In this document: positions 57,801 through 63,609 of the stretch, one piece after another | How the letters are laid out: each line of letters opens with the position of its first letter | Position numbering within the stretch: position 1 is the first letter of the stretch | Origin: Sclerodactyla briareus | Taxonomy: Eukaryota > Echinodermata > Holothuroidea > Dendrochirotida > Sclerodactylidae | Assembly (NCBI GenBank): GCA_026419785.1 | Contig: JAODTK010003721.1 | Coordinates: 372,001 to 436,000 of the forward strand | Length of the DNA: 64,000 nucleotides | Direction: 5' to 3' | Notes under the pieces: model-generated | What the model was told of the DNA's origin: nothing | Seen by the model: the letters and a program-made list of their open reading frames with translations, nothing else | The model's database searches: none | Position numbers and translations under genes: made by a program

Positions 57801-60800
57801 ATAAAGCTGATTGCAAAAATGTCTCTGGAGGGTGGTACCTTCTGTTTGGCTAGTGGCATGTGTTGTTAGATCAATGTTTTTGTCATTGTTAGGGATTTAG
57901 GATTCCGATTAGGGTTTTGAAATAAGGTTAGTGTTAGCCCAAGCAGGAAATCTTCTTGAGAGAGACAAGAGCGCATCAACCCAGGCAACAAATAATGGAG
58001 GGCATAGTTCGTCCAGGAGACAAGGAGGAACCCCAAAAACCTAACCTCTTTGATTCTGTCTCTGATATTGAGACCGGTTGATTTTGCGTTTTTCAGAGGG
58101 ATTACACCACGGCGTGAGTAGACGTTCCTTGGTATCCCCACGACAGCAATGGGCCATGGGTCTTCACCCATTCAGGTAGAGAATTGAGGTCGCCGTCCTC
58201 GCCGTTGCACACCAATTCTGTCCCCATCGGAACAGAAGTCAAGGTCCCACACTATAGGCCTCCCTGATTGGTTCCGTTCTGGAGCACGATAGATCCCGAG
58301 AGGGAGAATCCCACGAGCCTTCACAGAGTGCTTGTGCACTAGCGGGGGGATATCGAGGGAAGCCAGGATCAAGCGTTTTCATCCGATCTCCACTGAGCCA
58401 CTCCAGGATCAACCTGGGGAATTAGGGATAGGTAGAACTAAAGTTTGAACTTCAGGGCTCAAACAACTAAAAATACTTGTACTACACAACTTGGCCAAGA
58501 TGAAACGTTAAAAAATACGGCATTGAAAAAGTATGGGGCAGTACCTTTCAAAGTCCCCTTGATGCGCTATAGTTGCTTAAAAAATTAATTGCGGAATTTG
58601 CTTTCTGTTACAGCTGTTAGTACGTGTACATGTACTGTTTGAGAAGAGTGGTAAAATCAAGAAAACCAAAAGTAAGCGAAGAGAGTAAGAATAAACAAGC
58701 TCGATGGAGTGTAGCGGTCGCGATATTTGAGCAAAAGAAGAACCAAAGCGCTGTGGTTTTGTGCTCTATGTGCGTCCAGTCGTGCTAGGTTATGGTGAGG
58801 CTGAACGCTTCACTGTGGGAATAGGGCTGTTTGCCCTCACAGTAATCCCATTAATCATTTTTAAAAAACGATTAATACTCGATTTAAATCAAATTCTTTG
58901 TTATTTGTTTGGTAGGTTAATTGTAGGTTCATTCCAAGGGGAGGGCTAATTAGGTCTCTCCGCAAATTAATGCATCAATCATTTAAATAAGCTGATGGTT
59001 TAGCTTTATCTTGTTAACATTTATTAGATGGGCTAGAGCGAGACAATGGTTAGAAAGGGAAAGGAAGGAAAAACGATTGCTCATTTTATACCTCCCGATT
59101 AATTCAGAACATGATTATTCTGAATCAATTTTCATTGTTCAACAATAATCGATAAATATTCAATTTGAGCACAAGGCTATATGTGACGTGAGAATGGTGA
59201 TGTGATTGGATTCCTGTGGGACTACCACCTTTGCTCAATTTGGTTATTGCTGGACGGGATAGTGGCATTCCTGGGCAGGGTTTTCAGGGAGGGAAGGATG
59301 GTTAAAGCAACCAGTCCTTTTTTGGGCATAAGGCGGGGGCCCCTCCCAGCAGCCGATCCTGACCACAAGTCTGTGTGAAACAGGATCCACCAGCACAGCT
59401 GGAGTGGTAACCCAGGCCTTTGTCATAAAAAGACCTGGATAGGTTGTCTTCGTGTTCTGTACAAAACAGAATTGCGATGCACTTCAAGTTTGGTAGCAAT
59501 CGTGGCTTCATTTGAGAGCATTTTCGGGAGGAGGGCTGCAAACATTAGCTATTTCGAAAGCTGGTATAGGTTAATGTGGACATGCAACAGTTATGACGCA
59601 CCCTTTCCAGGGGTTGGAGTGTCGTTGTGCCATTGAAAAAGGCATAAACGAGTATTGATTGGGAAATCATTGTTTTCAAAACAGCAAAACCACATAGAAA
59701 GCCTAAGAACATACGCACATTACCTAATTGATGGTCATGAGGAACAGCAATTGGGGAGTAAGAGGCTAACGATACGTCCACCATTCTCTTCAAAGGGACC
59801 ACCTCAAAGCACTCGCCATCCCGAGGAGCAGAGCCAGAGAGAGTTCTTTCCGGCTGAAGAGGAGGACCAGTTGTTTGAATTCCTGACGAACTGTCCAGTC
59901 TCTCCGCCAAACTTGCATGTTATCGGAGACCTTACCAATGGCCGTGCTTGCAGTGGGAAAAAAAACGGTGCTCCCTCCGGAGGTCTGCCTTTGCCAGATG
60001 GCATCAAGGAAATAGGGCCAAAGCGTGCGCAGTTACACGTTTGCACTGCCCTTCACTTGGACGAATGGTCATTACACCGAAAAAGAAAATAACCATGGCA
60101 TTATTGGCGTTCTATTTCGCAAAGAAGCTGTACCTGGAATGGGAAAAATGCGTTCCATTTGCACGCAATATAATGGTGCAGTGGTGGACGGGAAGTAGGA
60201 GGAAACCTTGCCCTCACTTCCACAAGCAATCCCAAAATGACCAGCAATTTAACCAAAACTATCTGAAGGGCAAAGGAAGAATTCCGAGCGTCTCAAAAAG
60301 CAATAAAATAAAAGTACGTACCATTGCAAATGTCTATGCTTCAATGTCATACCTCAACTTTGATATGATTTGTGTGTGGTGTGGCAACAGGCAAATCATG
60401 GAGGGAAGACGTTAAGAGAGAAATAAAGGGAAAGAAGTACCGCTACAGGCAACAGGTTCCCGGGAGAGGAAAGCTGAATATAGTGCTTTTCAGTTCCGGA
60501 GAGTGAGTCTAATATTGAAGATGAGCGAATTAAAGATAAGTTGTCACTCCAGCACTCCTACAGTTATGTTAACACTTCTCTTAATGTTCCCCTGGTTGAG
60601 AAGAATCTGAGCGTTGTGAATAAGGACTGAGAGCAAAAACATGATGATGGCACTTGCGAGACCAACATTAGTTTCACTACATAATCTAATGAGGGGAGGT
60701 AATTCATGAGAATGCCTTCAAGCTGAAAGGCAACCATGATAATATTAGAGCAGTCATCACATATCCAGGAGGACAGCACAAGCAGAAACAAAAACTAATA

Positions 60801-63609
60801 GAGGAGCTGTGAGCTGAAACCAATGCGGACGTCAGCGATGTTATGTAGGAAGTTAGTGGCCCACTGTGGGGACCGGGAGGTTGGTAAAGCGCAGGGTTTA
60901 CAGGACCCCCCAAACATTGGAGAGGGTAGTGCAGACGTTAGACCAGGAACATTGTGTCATGCCCACCCCTTGCTAATTAGGCAGTTTTCAAGAGTGCTGG
61001 TTTGTAATTTCATATTGCTCTACGGTAATTTGACAAGTTGGCCCATAAGATGAGGGAGTTTCGGAAGGGACCCAACCATCTTTGGGAATGGCTTTCATTA
61101 TTGTAGGAAAATAGCAGCTCATGGGGCTCTATAGGAGGCCCCAAAAAAACTATCTAGGCGATTTCTGTTCACAGGACAAGAACCAAGCCTAAAACGGTTG
61201 GAATCTGCTATCATTTTATACGGGACCCCGTTAAGCCTAAAAAAGTAAATCCCACATCTGGAAGGAACGGAAACGCGAAAGATGTGCGTTAAAACTTAGG
61301 TGAAAGTGGCATGACATGAACCAGTACATGTCTGTTAGATATTTCGATATAATCTCACATGGGTTGCTTGCTCGATGGCCTAATTTGTTGAATGTTAAAA
61401 ATGATGCATACACAGAAAGTTTAGACAGGATCAATGCATAATTCAATTATTTTTAAACCGCAAACAAAAATGCATGACCAATTCAATGAAGCAAATACAG
61501 CTGATGCACATGTCTCTGGAGGTACCTTCTGTTTGCTAGTGGATTGTGTTGGTAGCTATCATTTTTTTGTCATTGTTAGGGATTAGGATTCGGATTATGG
61601 TTGAAATAGGGTTAGTGTAGCCCAAGCAGGAATTCTTCTTTGAGACAGATCGCATCAACCCATCAAATAATGATCATACAGTTCGTCCAGATACAAGGAG
61701 GAACCCAATACCTAACCGCTTTGATTTCTCGTCTCTGATATGGAGACCTTGGTGCATTTGCCGTACAGAGATCCACCACGGCGTAGACGTTCCTTGGTAT
61801 CCCCCACACAGCAATGCCCTGGTCTTCACCATTCAGGTAGAACTTGAGGTCCCCCTTCCTCGCGCGTTGCACACAATCTTGTCCCCCATCGAACGAGCAG
61901 TCAGGTCACACTATAGTCCCTCCCTATTGTTGTTTCCCCGTTCTGGAGCACTATAGATCCCGGAGGATCCACGAGCCGTCACAGAAGTGCTGTAGCACTA
62001 GGGGCTATCGAGGGGAGCCAGGATCAAGCGTTGTCCTCCGATCTCCACTGAGCCACTCCAGAATCAACCTGTTAATTAGGGATAGACTAAAGTTTGTTCA
62101 GGGTCAAACAACAACTACTTTATACACAACCTTGGCCAAGAGAAACCATTACGAGATACGAGCTTAAAATTTATGGTGCCGTACCTTCAAGCTCCCCTTG
62201 ATGCCGCTATAGTTGCTTAAAAAATATAATTGCGGAATGCTTTTCTGTTACAGCGGTTAGTACGTTACATTTACTTGTTTTGAGAGAGGGTAACTCAGCA
62301 ACCAAAAGTATCGAAAAGAAGAATCAACAATGCTCGTGGAGTGTGGCGTCCGCGATATCTGAGCAAAAGAACCAGCCCTGTGTTTTTTGCTCTATGTGCT
62401 TCATCTTCTATGTTATGGTGAGGCTTGACGCTCACTGTTGACTAGGGCTTGTGCCCTCACGATAATTTTCCATTAATCAATTTTAAAACGATTAATAATC
62501 GATTAATCAAATTTGTTGTATTTGTTCTGGTAGGTATTGTCTGTATTACAGGGAGGGCTATATCAGTCTCTCCTGCACATTACCTGCCAATCGAATCATC
62601 TAAATAAGGCTGACCGGTTTAGCTTTATCGGTACAATTATTAGGAGTGGTCTAGAGTCTAGACACTGGTTAGAAGAGGAAAGGAAGGAAACATTGCTCCA
62701 TGTTTTAACTCCCGATTAATCGAACATGATAATTCTTAATCATTTTTCATTGTTCAACTAATACTCTATAAATCTTCATTTGAGCACGCTCTACTGTTGA
62801 CGTGAGATGGTGATTGGATTCCTTTTGGACTACCACTTTGCCTCATTTGTTTTACTGCTGACAGCTAGTGCATTCAATGGCACGGTTTTCAGGAGGTAAG
62901 GCATGGTAAGCCAACATTCCTTTTTTGGCATACGGCGCCCTCCCGCAGACGATCCTGCCACCAGCTTTTGTTGGTGGAACAGGAAATCCCACAGCACAGC
63001 TGGCAGGTACCCAGGCCTTTGTCATAAAAGACCTGTATAGTTGTCTATAGTTTTGTTTACGAACTGACTGCTATGCACTTCAAAAGTTTGTAGGCCATCT
63101 TGCTCATTTTGAGAGCATTTCGGGATGCAACTTAGCTATTCGAACGCTGGTAAGGTAATGCTGGACATGACACAGTTATGACGCACCCTTTCCAGGGGTT
63201 GGAGTGTGCGTCGTGCCATTAAAAAGTGCATAACATAAGTAAATCATTGTTTTCCAACAGCAAACCACATAAAAGGCCTAGCAACATACTCACATACCTA
63301 ATGAGTTCCTGAGGAACGCAATGGGGAGTACCGAGCCTAACGATAACGTCACCTTCTCTTCAAAGACCACCTCAAAGCACTCGCCATCCCGCAGAGTTCT
63401 TCCGCTGAAGAGGAGACCATTGTTGAATTCCTGACGACTTGTCCATCTCTCCGCAACTTGCCGTTCTCGGAGACCTTACCAACTGCCCGTGCTTCGAGTG
63501 GAACCGGTGCTCCCTCCGAAGGTCTGCCTCGTGCCAGACTGGCCATCATGAATCGTGGCCAACAGCGTGCGCCGTTACACAAACACCGTTGCCACCTGCC
63601 GTCACTTGA
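15648..63609 (-). CDS. NEURL4: NEURL4 (neuralized-like protein 4) orthologue, multi-exon, 5' end at or beyond the right edge
   Basis: About two dozen minus-strand exons read in order as a protein with six neuralized homology repeats (NHR) followed by the NEURL4 C-terminal region. NHR domains are beta-sandwich protein-binding modules. In the family, NEURL4 is a centriole and centrosome scaffold that binds CP110 and the ubiquitin ligase HERC2; this is family knowledge, not visible here. What the sequence shows is typical NHR motifs (FH..HG, GExFE, WSGSxEIG, NGxGT, VNGxDQG, VVDLYGxC) in the right order, cut by introns at repeated places: most NHRs split just after the GExFE motif and again just after DLYGxC. 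Most exons have good AG/GT borders. Several exons need a one-base frame change to read through, most likely sequence error in such a conserved gene. The first exon with the start codon was not found. NHR1 appears twice. The middle of NHR5 and most of NHR4 were not found. Confidence 0.9.
16305..16350 (+). repeat. (GGGGA)n G-rich run
   Basis: ggaggggaggggaggggggag with neighbours gives six or more G4 blocks, enough to form a G-quadruplex. It lies beyond the NEURL4 C-terminal exon at 17,333, within its last intron. Confidence 0.8.
16900..17190 (-). mobile_element. tRNA-derived SINE, worn copy
   Basis: The plus strand shows the 3' tail complement (caaagcactttacaaatatc, acccctga), then aagtcacctcacaaggttgatac and gaggagacatgccttgttaacag, in the same order as the copy at 21,990-22,365. 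It lies downstream of NEURL4 intron sequence and explains the 88-residue open frame there. Confidence 0.65.
17333..17469 (-). CDS. NEURL4: NEURL4 exon: C-terminal SPxIKYAG motif
   Basis: Perfect borders (ttctatcctcag acceptor, gtaaat donor) enclose one clean frame: ELLSGGLAFSSSLQLQDKG and VLMSPTIKYAGSDLF. The human protein reads LLSPSLQYAGAETL at the same place. No frame change is needed. Confidence 0.92.
17961..18048 (-). CDS. NEURL4: NEURL4 exon: C-terminal WHVAYHGT motif
   Basis: The acceptor ggttaaacaccag is followed by TWHVAYHGTSPGLIKK and ILDRK. The human protein has [21 protein letters not shown]. YHGT followed later by SPxIKYAG (next exon) resembles folds of the ADP-ribosyltransferase type seen in this C-terminal module; that comparison is inference. 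The donor (gttata) is weak. Confidence 0.88.
18195..18725. repeat. About 21-bp minisatellite in a NEURL4 intron
   Basis: About 25 units of gaacacgttcccacaattcag and variants (agtaacacgttcccacaa). A poly-C/poly-T interruption lies at 18,512-18,542. It sits between the WHVAYHGT exon and the cysteine-motif exon. Each unit contains the near-palindrome ggaacacgttcc. Confidence 0.92.
18837..18965 (-). CDS. NEURL4: NEURL4 exon: C-terminal cysteine motif
   Basis: The acceptor gatctttagctcag and donor gtgagg bound CYCHTCHKHMGEEPTVLI and, after a frame change, STAWSGCSFGHL. NEURL4 has SLCYCESCRKLRGDE and later ALPFGWCRFNL here. The CYCxxC pattern suggests metal binding (inference). A run of six G near 18,890 accounts for the frame change. 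Confidence 0.85.
19980..20036 (-). CDS. Possible NEURL4 C-terminal exon
   Basis: An acceptor-like site (aaccatacactcag) and a gtctgc donor bound 57 bases. One frame reads PKEHCPAAKRFKKG, loosely like the family's CEYHALCSRFQE segment that precedes the cysteine pair of the next exon. The position is right but the match is weak. Confidence 0.3.
20282..20353 (-). CDS. NEURL4: NEURL4 exon: last NHR6 strand and start of C-terminal region
   Basis: The acceptor ctcttcttccag is followed by VSIVSEKCLEQWALQKKG and KKLPLK, exactly 24 codons to a gtggta donor. It joins to YGQCQQ of the previous exon to give the usual VDLYGQC-Q-VSIV end of an NHR. A second frame is also open and protein-like, but only this one fits the family. 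Confidence 0.75.
20436..20965 (-). repeat. 236-bp tandem repeat containing the 3' end of the NHR6 exon
   Basis: Between 20,450 and 20,945 the phrase cccatgtcctgcctgtct recurs three times, about 236 bases apart. Each full unit carries, on the minus strand, DMGxVVHD..., GVVDLYGQCQQ, the splice donor and about 140 bases of C-rich intron. The unit nearest the upstream exon (20,841-21,016) is the functional one. The second copy (20,603-20,692) has diverged to QDMGMVVHDGPSQLTYGVV and keeps a gtaaat donor but lacks the first half of the exon. The third unit is only a stub at about 20,446-20,465. Confidence 0.85.
20841..21016 (-). CDS. NEURL4: NEURL4 exon: end of NHR6
   Basis: The acceptor gcttcaccag and donor gtaagta bound readings NLDNIKEGRSVGVLIDGDH, RQDMGVVVHDVQFKS and HGVVDLYGQCQQ in order. 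The NHR6 counterparts are NLDTCPEGTILGLRLD, NGVDQGVAVPDV and HALVDLYGQCEQ. A frame change is needed near the middle and another before the last motif. The last 90 or so bases, with the donor, are copied downstream at 20,603-20,692 (see the 236-bp repeat). Confidence 0.88.
21409..21443 (-). CDS. NEURL4: Possible NEURL4 short exon: NHR6, KWMLR
   Basis: After the acceptor gggtgaatgcag one frame reads KWMLRNSNLK, which could be the AWLLRGRGVFHNG strand of NHR6. It lies between the two well-supported NHR6 exons as required. It is short and the donor is unclear. Confidence 0.4.
21605..21720 (-). CDS. NEURL4: NEURL4 exon: NHR6 core strand
   Basis: The acceptor is ggtattatcag and the donor gtaata. 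It starts VRI and then reads KLPKDVIDKNW and APDRARLAANASAMRSPLG. The NHR6 equivalent is [40 protein letters not shown]. The APxRxxLxAxAxAxxS pattern is diagnostic for NHR6 rather than the other repeats. Confidence 0.85.
21990..22365 (-). mobile_element. tRNA-derived SINE in a NEURL4 intron
   Basis: Read on the minus strand: gcagattagctcagatggta (A box), a worn B box, agtgggtactttgtaaggtg, gggaagtcccccaggtg and ggggtaatatgtagaacgct. The last two phrases match the plus-strand copy at 25,815-26,110. Confidence 0.8.
22447..22610 (-). CDS. NEURL4: NEURL4 exon: start of NHR6
   Basis: The exon reads FRFHTIHGKKVVLSNENL, then RRRTASYDHATIFSHKPL and HQNQLFE in one frame. This is a textbook NHR first half and matches NHR6 ([26 protein letters not shown]). 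The 5' border is either 22,610 (ctccacag) or 22,592 (aactcccag); only the second avoids an in-frame TGA. The 3' border lacks GT, apparently by loss of one base. The next exon begins VRI, giving FE|VRI. Confidence 0.92.
23353..23487 (-). CDS. NEURL4: NEURL4 exon: end of NHR5 and linker
   Basis: The acceptor cttctgcag and donor gtatta bound a clean open frame: VYAVLDLYGQVDSVTVISS, then AVNLPEEPLRRPPYQATGS and EEQDKE. NEURL4 NHR5 ends VWAVLDLYGPVRGVSIVSS and is followed by an acidic linker with TGSE, a close match in both parts. No frame change is needed, so this part of the window is of better quality. Confidence 0.92.
23488..25810. other. NEURL4 NHR5 intron, nothing recognised
   Basis: This is the left part of the 13.6-kb interval between the two NHR5 exons. 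A segment near 23,990-24,050 has an acceptor-like site and an open minus-strand frame (VGSEVPTILRLLPERA), but it could not be matched to an NHR. Confidence 0.5.
25815..26110 (+). mobile_element. tRNA-derived SINE, headless
   Basis: The body begins gtgccttgagcaaggtgctt, continues tacccaggtgtaaatgggta, gggaagtcccccagggga and ggggtaatgattgtgaagcg, and ends in gcgctataaaatcgacatca with a ttatcatta tail. The tRNA-like head is missing. It lies in the NHR5 intron of NEURL4. Confidence 0.8.
26299..26324. repeat. (AT)n microsatellite
   Basis: A run of 13 TA units in the NHR5 intron of NEURL4. Confidence 0.95.
26855..27430 (+). mobile_element. CR1/L2-like LINE, 3' end
   Basis: Plus-strand pieces read FRLDHCNVLLLGACE (the SRLDYCNSLLYG motif), LPVESDSF, PTYLPDL, SSMAPHMWNRLPWEVRES and LATFNKCKLKTYLY. 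This is the C-terminal end of CR1/L2-type reverse transcriptases. It is followed by a short tail with cagcgctttagaaat and an (ATT)n run at 27,411-27,425, the typical 3' end. It is 5'-truncated and lies in the NHR5 intron of NEURL4. Confidence 0.85.
27869..29970 (+). CDS. TRIM-NHL protein, frameshifted copy 2, inside a NEURL4 intron
   Basis: This is the paralogue of the gene at 139-2,249, in the same orientation and layout, and antisense to the NEURL4 gene that encloses it. The start ATG at 27,869 follows a splice-acceptor-like tttctctcag. RING: LFFKCSLCLESFERP, then CLHRYCRKCIE in another frame, then FNCSLCNEKCDIPTNGVDG. B-box 1 near 28,165-28,265 (CxxCEETKKV, CRNFLCQQCYRFHLD across frames) and B-box 2 near 28,350-28,470 follow. 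The coiled coil is clear at 28,623-28,860 (KENECNRVCEELEEEIKKVK). NHL-type strands appear in TSSSDGHILVT and DPTKSDSIY. Stop TAG at 29,968. Several frame changes are needed. Substrate and role are unknown. Confidence 0.75.
30680..31080. repeat. Tandem repeat of about 120 bp with the word atgcaaattaga
   Basis: The phrase (t)gaatgacctccagtgac recurs near 30,812, 30,937 and 31,047, with a weaker copy near 30,700. It is preceded each time by atgcaaattagacacat or a variant and by catgaaa. No coding content was seen. Confidence 0.75.
34480..36545. repeat. 48-bp minisatellite, about 43 units
   Basis: Unit: gggaatactgctcacctatt then ctaccatgtaccctgacctt then aagagaca. Units vary between about 43 and 50 bases through small indels; alternating forms have actgatcacc, acgttcacc and ctacagagaca. 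It follows directly on block 2 of the segmental duplication. A few decayed units of the same repeat end block 1 at 6,720-6,960. Confidence 0.95.
37084..37308 (-). CDS. NEURL4: NEURL4 exon: linker and start of NHR5
   Basis: The acceptor tactttttatttcag and donor gtaaag bound 225 bases. The exon opens with a linker (CGKTAPNEDLPIIISVMSNS) and FRAFHTS, then LSDDCTVATR; in the next frame it reads GYDNESSFSSNPLRPGEII. The family NHR5 reads RFHSTCG...GYAHGLVFSTKEL, so FH and the GYxxxxxFS segment are at the right spacing. One frame stays open throughout, but the best matches use two frames, suggesting compensating base errors. Confidence 0.75.
37920..38130. repeat. Dispersed repeat, copy 1 (second copy at 39,570-39,835)
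   Basis: Shared in order with 39,570-39,835: ttgcaaataaga/atgcaaattaga, ctgaaaat(ct), gtctaccctatat/tctacctcatat, cccatagcacc/ccataagcaccatgg, atcttgctaac/atcttgctagc, and a tail of taccctactt/taccctactc. The family is unknown, noncoding, and may be a small nonautonomous element. Confidence 0.6.
39570..39835. repeat. Dispersed repeat, copy 2 (see 37,920-38,130)
   Basis: This is the second member of the pair described at 37,920. It is slightly longer, includes ggggcccaaacgaagtccccatagcacc, and lies in the same orientation. Confidence 0.6.
40545..40640 (+). mobile_element. tRNA-like SINE head
   Basis: gatttagtagctcagcggtt and agagcaacc give an A box, followed by gcgttcgggaggccc in the B-box position. 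It is not a tRNA gene, because the anticodon arm and acceptor stem do not pair. Confidence 0.5.
42340..42450 (-). CDS. Possible NEURL4 exon: NHR4 core strand
   Basis: An open minus-strand stretch reads KDGFEIILGIYGFLIPDTGS before a gtaagg donor. It could be the GSIEIGVT...FPxT strand of NHR4, with the tryptophan lost to a frame change. It sits in the right order after the NHR4 start, but the match is short and no clear acceptor was found. Confidence 0.3.
42611..42822 (-). CDS. NEURL4: NEURL4 exon: linker and start of NHR4
   Basis: One open frame reads a linker (DGGDAPVPPLGELGAS), then VFHRC, an altered HG loop, EEFNMLANRALSF and MGEPFRFLLE. In NEURL4 NHR4 these are LRFHQLHG, SEFNDAIVISNRAL and GELFEI. 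The frame probably shifts and returns in the middle. The 3' border near 42,611 is assigned by analogy with the other first-half exons. Confidence 0.7.
42968..43290 (+). mobile_element. SINE fragment
   Basis: gtgccttgagcaagcgctccat, then ttatccacccagtgctcaat and gtagagcgcttgagcaca, are the same order of phrases as the copy at 25,815. The sequence is worn or error-rich. Confidence 0.6.
43300..45535. other. NEURL4 NHR3-NHR4 intron, error-rich
   Basis: Many homopolymer runs and small internal repeats (ggttcccaccagggttccccc at 44,528-44,560). No exon could be supported. Confidence 0.5.
45540..45669 (-). CDS. NEURL4: NEURL4 exon: end of NHR3 (VHVDGI...AVYVA)
   Basis: The acceptor is aacctttgctcag and the donor gtgagt. 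A single open frame reads VHVDGIYMLEMPQPIGHAF and HKAVYVAQLELDN, which fits LHFFVNGxxQGPAA...VYAVVDLYG at the end of an NHR. The linker HPPTPQQTCR follows. There is no frame break, which is rare in this window. Confidence 0.65.
46425..46549 (-). CDS. NEURL4: NEURL4 exon: NHR3, TW...NG...L-x-x-L-K segment
   Basis: A good acceptor (ctctccaaccacccccag) begins an open frame reading PTWSVCLGTIENYSALMP and then NYAPPRLTELK. This resembles the NHR3 segment GTWMMTGNGVMHNG...EYGHNLDRLK. It lies in the expected order between the neighbouring NHR3 exons. The donor is not a clean GT at the expected place. Confidence 0.5.
47361..47440 (-). CDS. NEURL4: NEURL4 exon: NHR3 segment with W-x-x-x-L and VHS
   Basis: The acceptor tcttttgagtttccag is followed by a valine-led reading VLPDAWEE, then VHSQAPAVSG and a perfect gtgagt donor. 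The NHR equivalent is [24 protein letters not shown]. Key residues W, V-x-x-H and P-A align, but the GSIEIG strand is distorted, so the call rests on position and splice sites as much as on residues. Confidence 0.6.
48301..48413 (-). CDS. NEURL4: NEURL4 exon: start of NHR3
   Basis: The acceptor is caactcgttttcag and the donor gtaaaa. One frame reads VFHPILAGATAEVNVQLS and then PECSVRL, which fits the NHR3 start of the family (LLFHPNCG...TALR). A run of eight T just after the acceptor breaks the frame and is a likely sequence error. The exon carrying the FNxGVVxSxRAL segment of NHR3 was not found between here and 47,440. Confidence 0.7.
48420..50620. other. NEURL4 NHR2-NHR3 interval, no supported exon
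   Basis: A good acceptor (ttatttctatgcag) at about 49,782 opens a 90-residue minus-strand frame ending LRPILELRLIDVP. This might be a linker exon, but it has no clear family match. Confidence 0.4.
50627..50838 (-). CDS. NEURL4: NEURL4 exon: end of NHR2 and linker to NHR3
   Basis: The acceptor ctcctctcgacag is followed by VSIVESPVDRETDEPPLTK, which continues the DLYGxAV| strand of the previous exon (VxIV is the last NHR strand). The frame stays open to a gttaagt donor about 210 bases on. The linker is polar at first and hydrophobic later (SMLILILAQCF), which is unusual for this linker, so the real 3' end of the exon may be earlier. Confidence 0.75.
51045..51250. repeat. About 100-bp tandem duplication, CA- and GAA-rich
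   Basis: The phrases gacacagaa(g), acctcctc(a/g)(g/a)ccatttc and ccacacatacac occur twice, about 75-90 bases apart, in the intron after the NHR2 exon at 51,419. The repeat explains the overlapping valine- and cysteine-rich open frames there. Confidence 0.7.
51419..51560 (-). CDS. NEURL4: NEURL4 exon: end of NHR2 (RIGLVRR, DLYG strand)
   Basis: The acceptor is gattatattactgacag. The exon reads TRIGLVRRANGYLHFYIKD and then, after frame changes, VVGSYLYGRAV before a gtcagt donor. The family pattern is HIGLTRKSNxxLHFFINGxDQG and later VVYGVVDLYGxAV. The NGxDQG loop itself is garbled here. Confidence 0.9.
53036..53125 (-). CDS. NEURL4: NEURL4 exon: NHR2, NGKGT segment
   Basis: The acceptor is tgtttaaacatag. 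The exon reads WMMAVG-like and then CTNGKGTIGEYGELSLFEL in one frame, ending at a gtgag donor. NEURL4 NHR2 carries ILTNGKGT and a SLDEL motif at the same place, so both repeat number and position are supported. Confidence 0.9.
54790..54905 (-). CDS. NEURL4: NEURL4 exon: core strand of NHR2 (WSGSLEI)
   Basis: A strong pyrimidine-rich acceptor (ctccccttcccgctggcag) is followed by a valine-led segment, then HESWSGSLEI, then SHTMTNMQTG and a gtgggtg donor. NEURL4 NHR2 has the same pair of motifs (WSGSIEIG, then TMTNLQSG). One frame change near the start and one after SLEI are needed. This is one of the clearest exons. Confidence 0.9.
56574..56824 (-). CDS. NEURL4: NEURL4 exon: acidic linker and start of NHR2
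   Basis: The acceptor is acatcacccccag. The exon opens with a serine/aspartate stretch (DELSDSSDSDSVSDSTDSG), then after a frame change LRFHTRHGKAINLSEDGR, then NGVSVLTPRA, and ends about where NHR first-half exons end (before a V). The FHxxHG motif followed by L-S-x-D-G is the standard start of an NHR. The linker is disordered and could be phosphorylated, which is inference. Confidence 0.8.
58046..58413 (-). CDS. NEURL4: NEURL4 exon: rest of NHR1 (copy A)
   Basis: This is a second copy of the exon at 61,717-62,068. One open stretch reads LILASLDIPPLVHKHSVK and later DGDRIGVQRRG; another reads VVGIPRNVYSRRG, where copy B has YAVVDL. Compared with copy B the differences are mostly extra bases. 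Reading the two copies together shows the expected NHR second half. Confidence 0.7.
59782..60060 (-). CDS. NEURL4: NEURL4 exon: start of NHR1 (copy A)
   Basis: This is a second copy of the exon at 63,353-63,609. The CGECFEV-type end and the cysteine- and glycine-rich start are recognisable, but the copy is interrupted by extra bases, as in the homopolymers around 59,960. It is either a tandem duplicate of the NHR1 exon pair or the same locus assembled twice. Confidence 0.65.
60476..61324. other. Spacer between the two NHR1 blocks
   Basis: Nothing recognised on either strand. It is part of neither copy of the duplication. Confidence 0.5.
61717..62068 (-). CDS. NEURL4: NEURL4 exon: rest of NHR1 (copy B)
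   Basis: The acceptor is ctaattaacag. The exon reads WSGSVEIG, LDPGSLDIPP-like, DGSWIL, MGDRIGV-like, GDLKFYLNGEDQGIAV and GIPRNVYAVVDL, ending at a gttagg donor. This is the whole second half of an NHR and matches NEURL4 NHR1 closely (GSW, GDRVGV, VNGxDxGVAA, WAVVDLYGKC). Several frame changes are needed, mostly apparent one-base deletions when compared with copy A at 58,046-58,413. Confidence 0.85.
63353..63609 (-). CDS. NEURL4: NEURL4 exon: start of NHR1 (copy B)
   Basis: Read on the minus strand, the exon follows a good acceptor (tacccattcag) and ends at a donor after EEK (gtgacg). With one or two frame changes it reads an FHSKHGQL-like NHR start, then FNNGLLFSGRTLRDGECFE. This is the classic first half of an NHR (FNxGxVFSxRPLRDGExFE). 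The next exon begins with VDS-WSGS, as in NEURL4 NHR1. No start codon could be assigned, so the N-terminus is uncertain. Confidence 0.8.
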
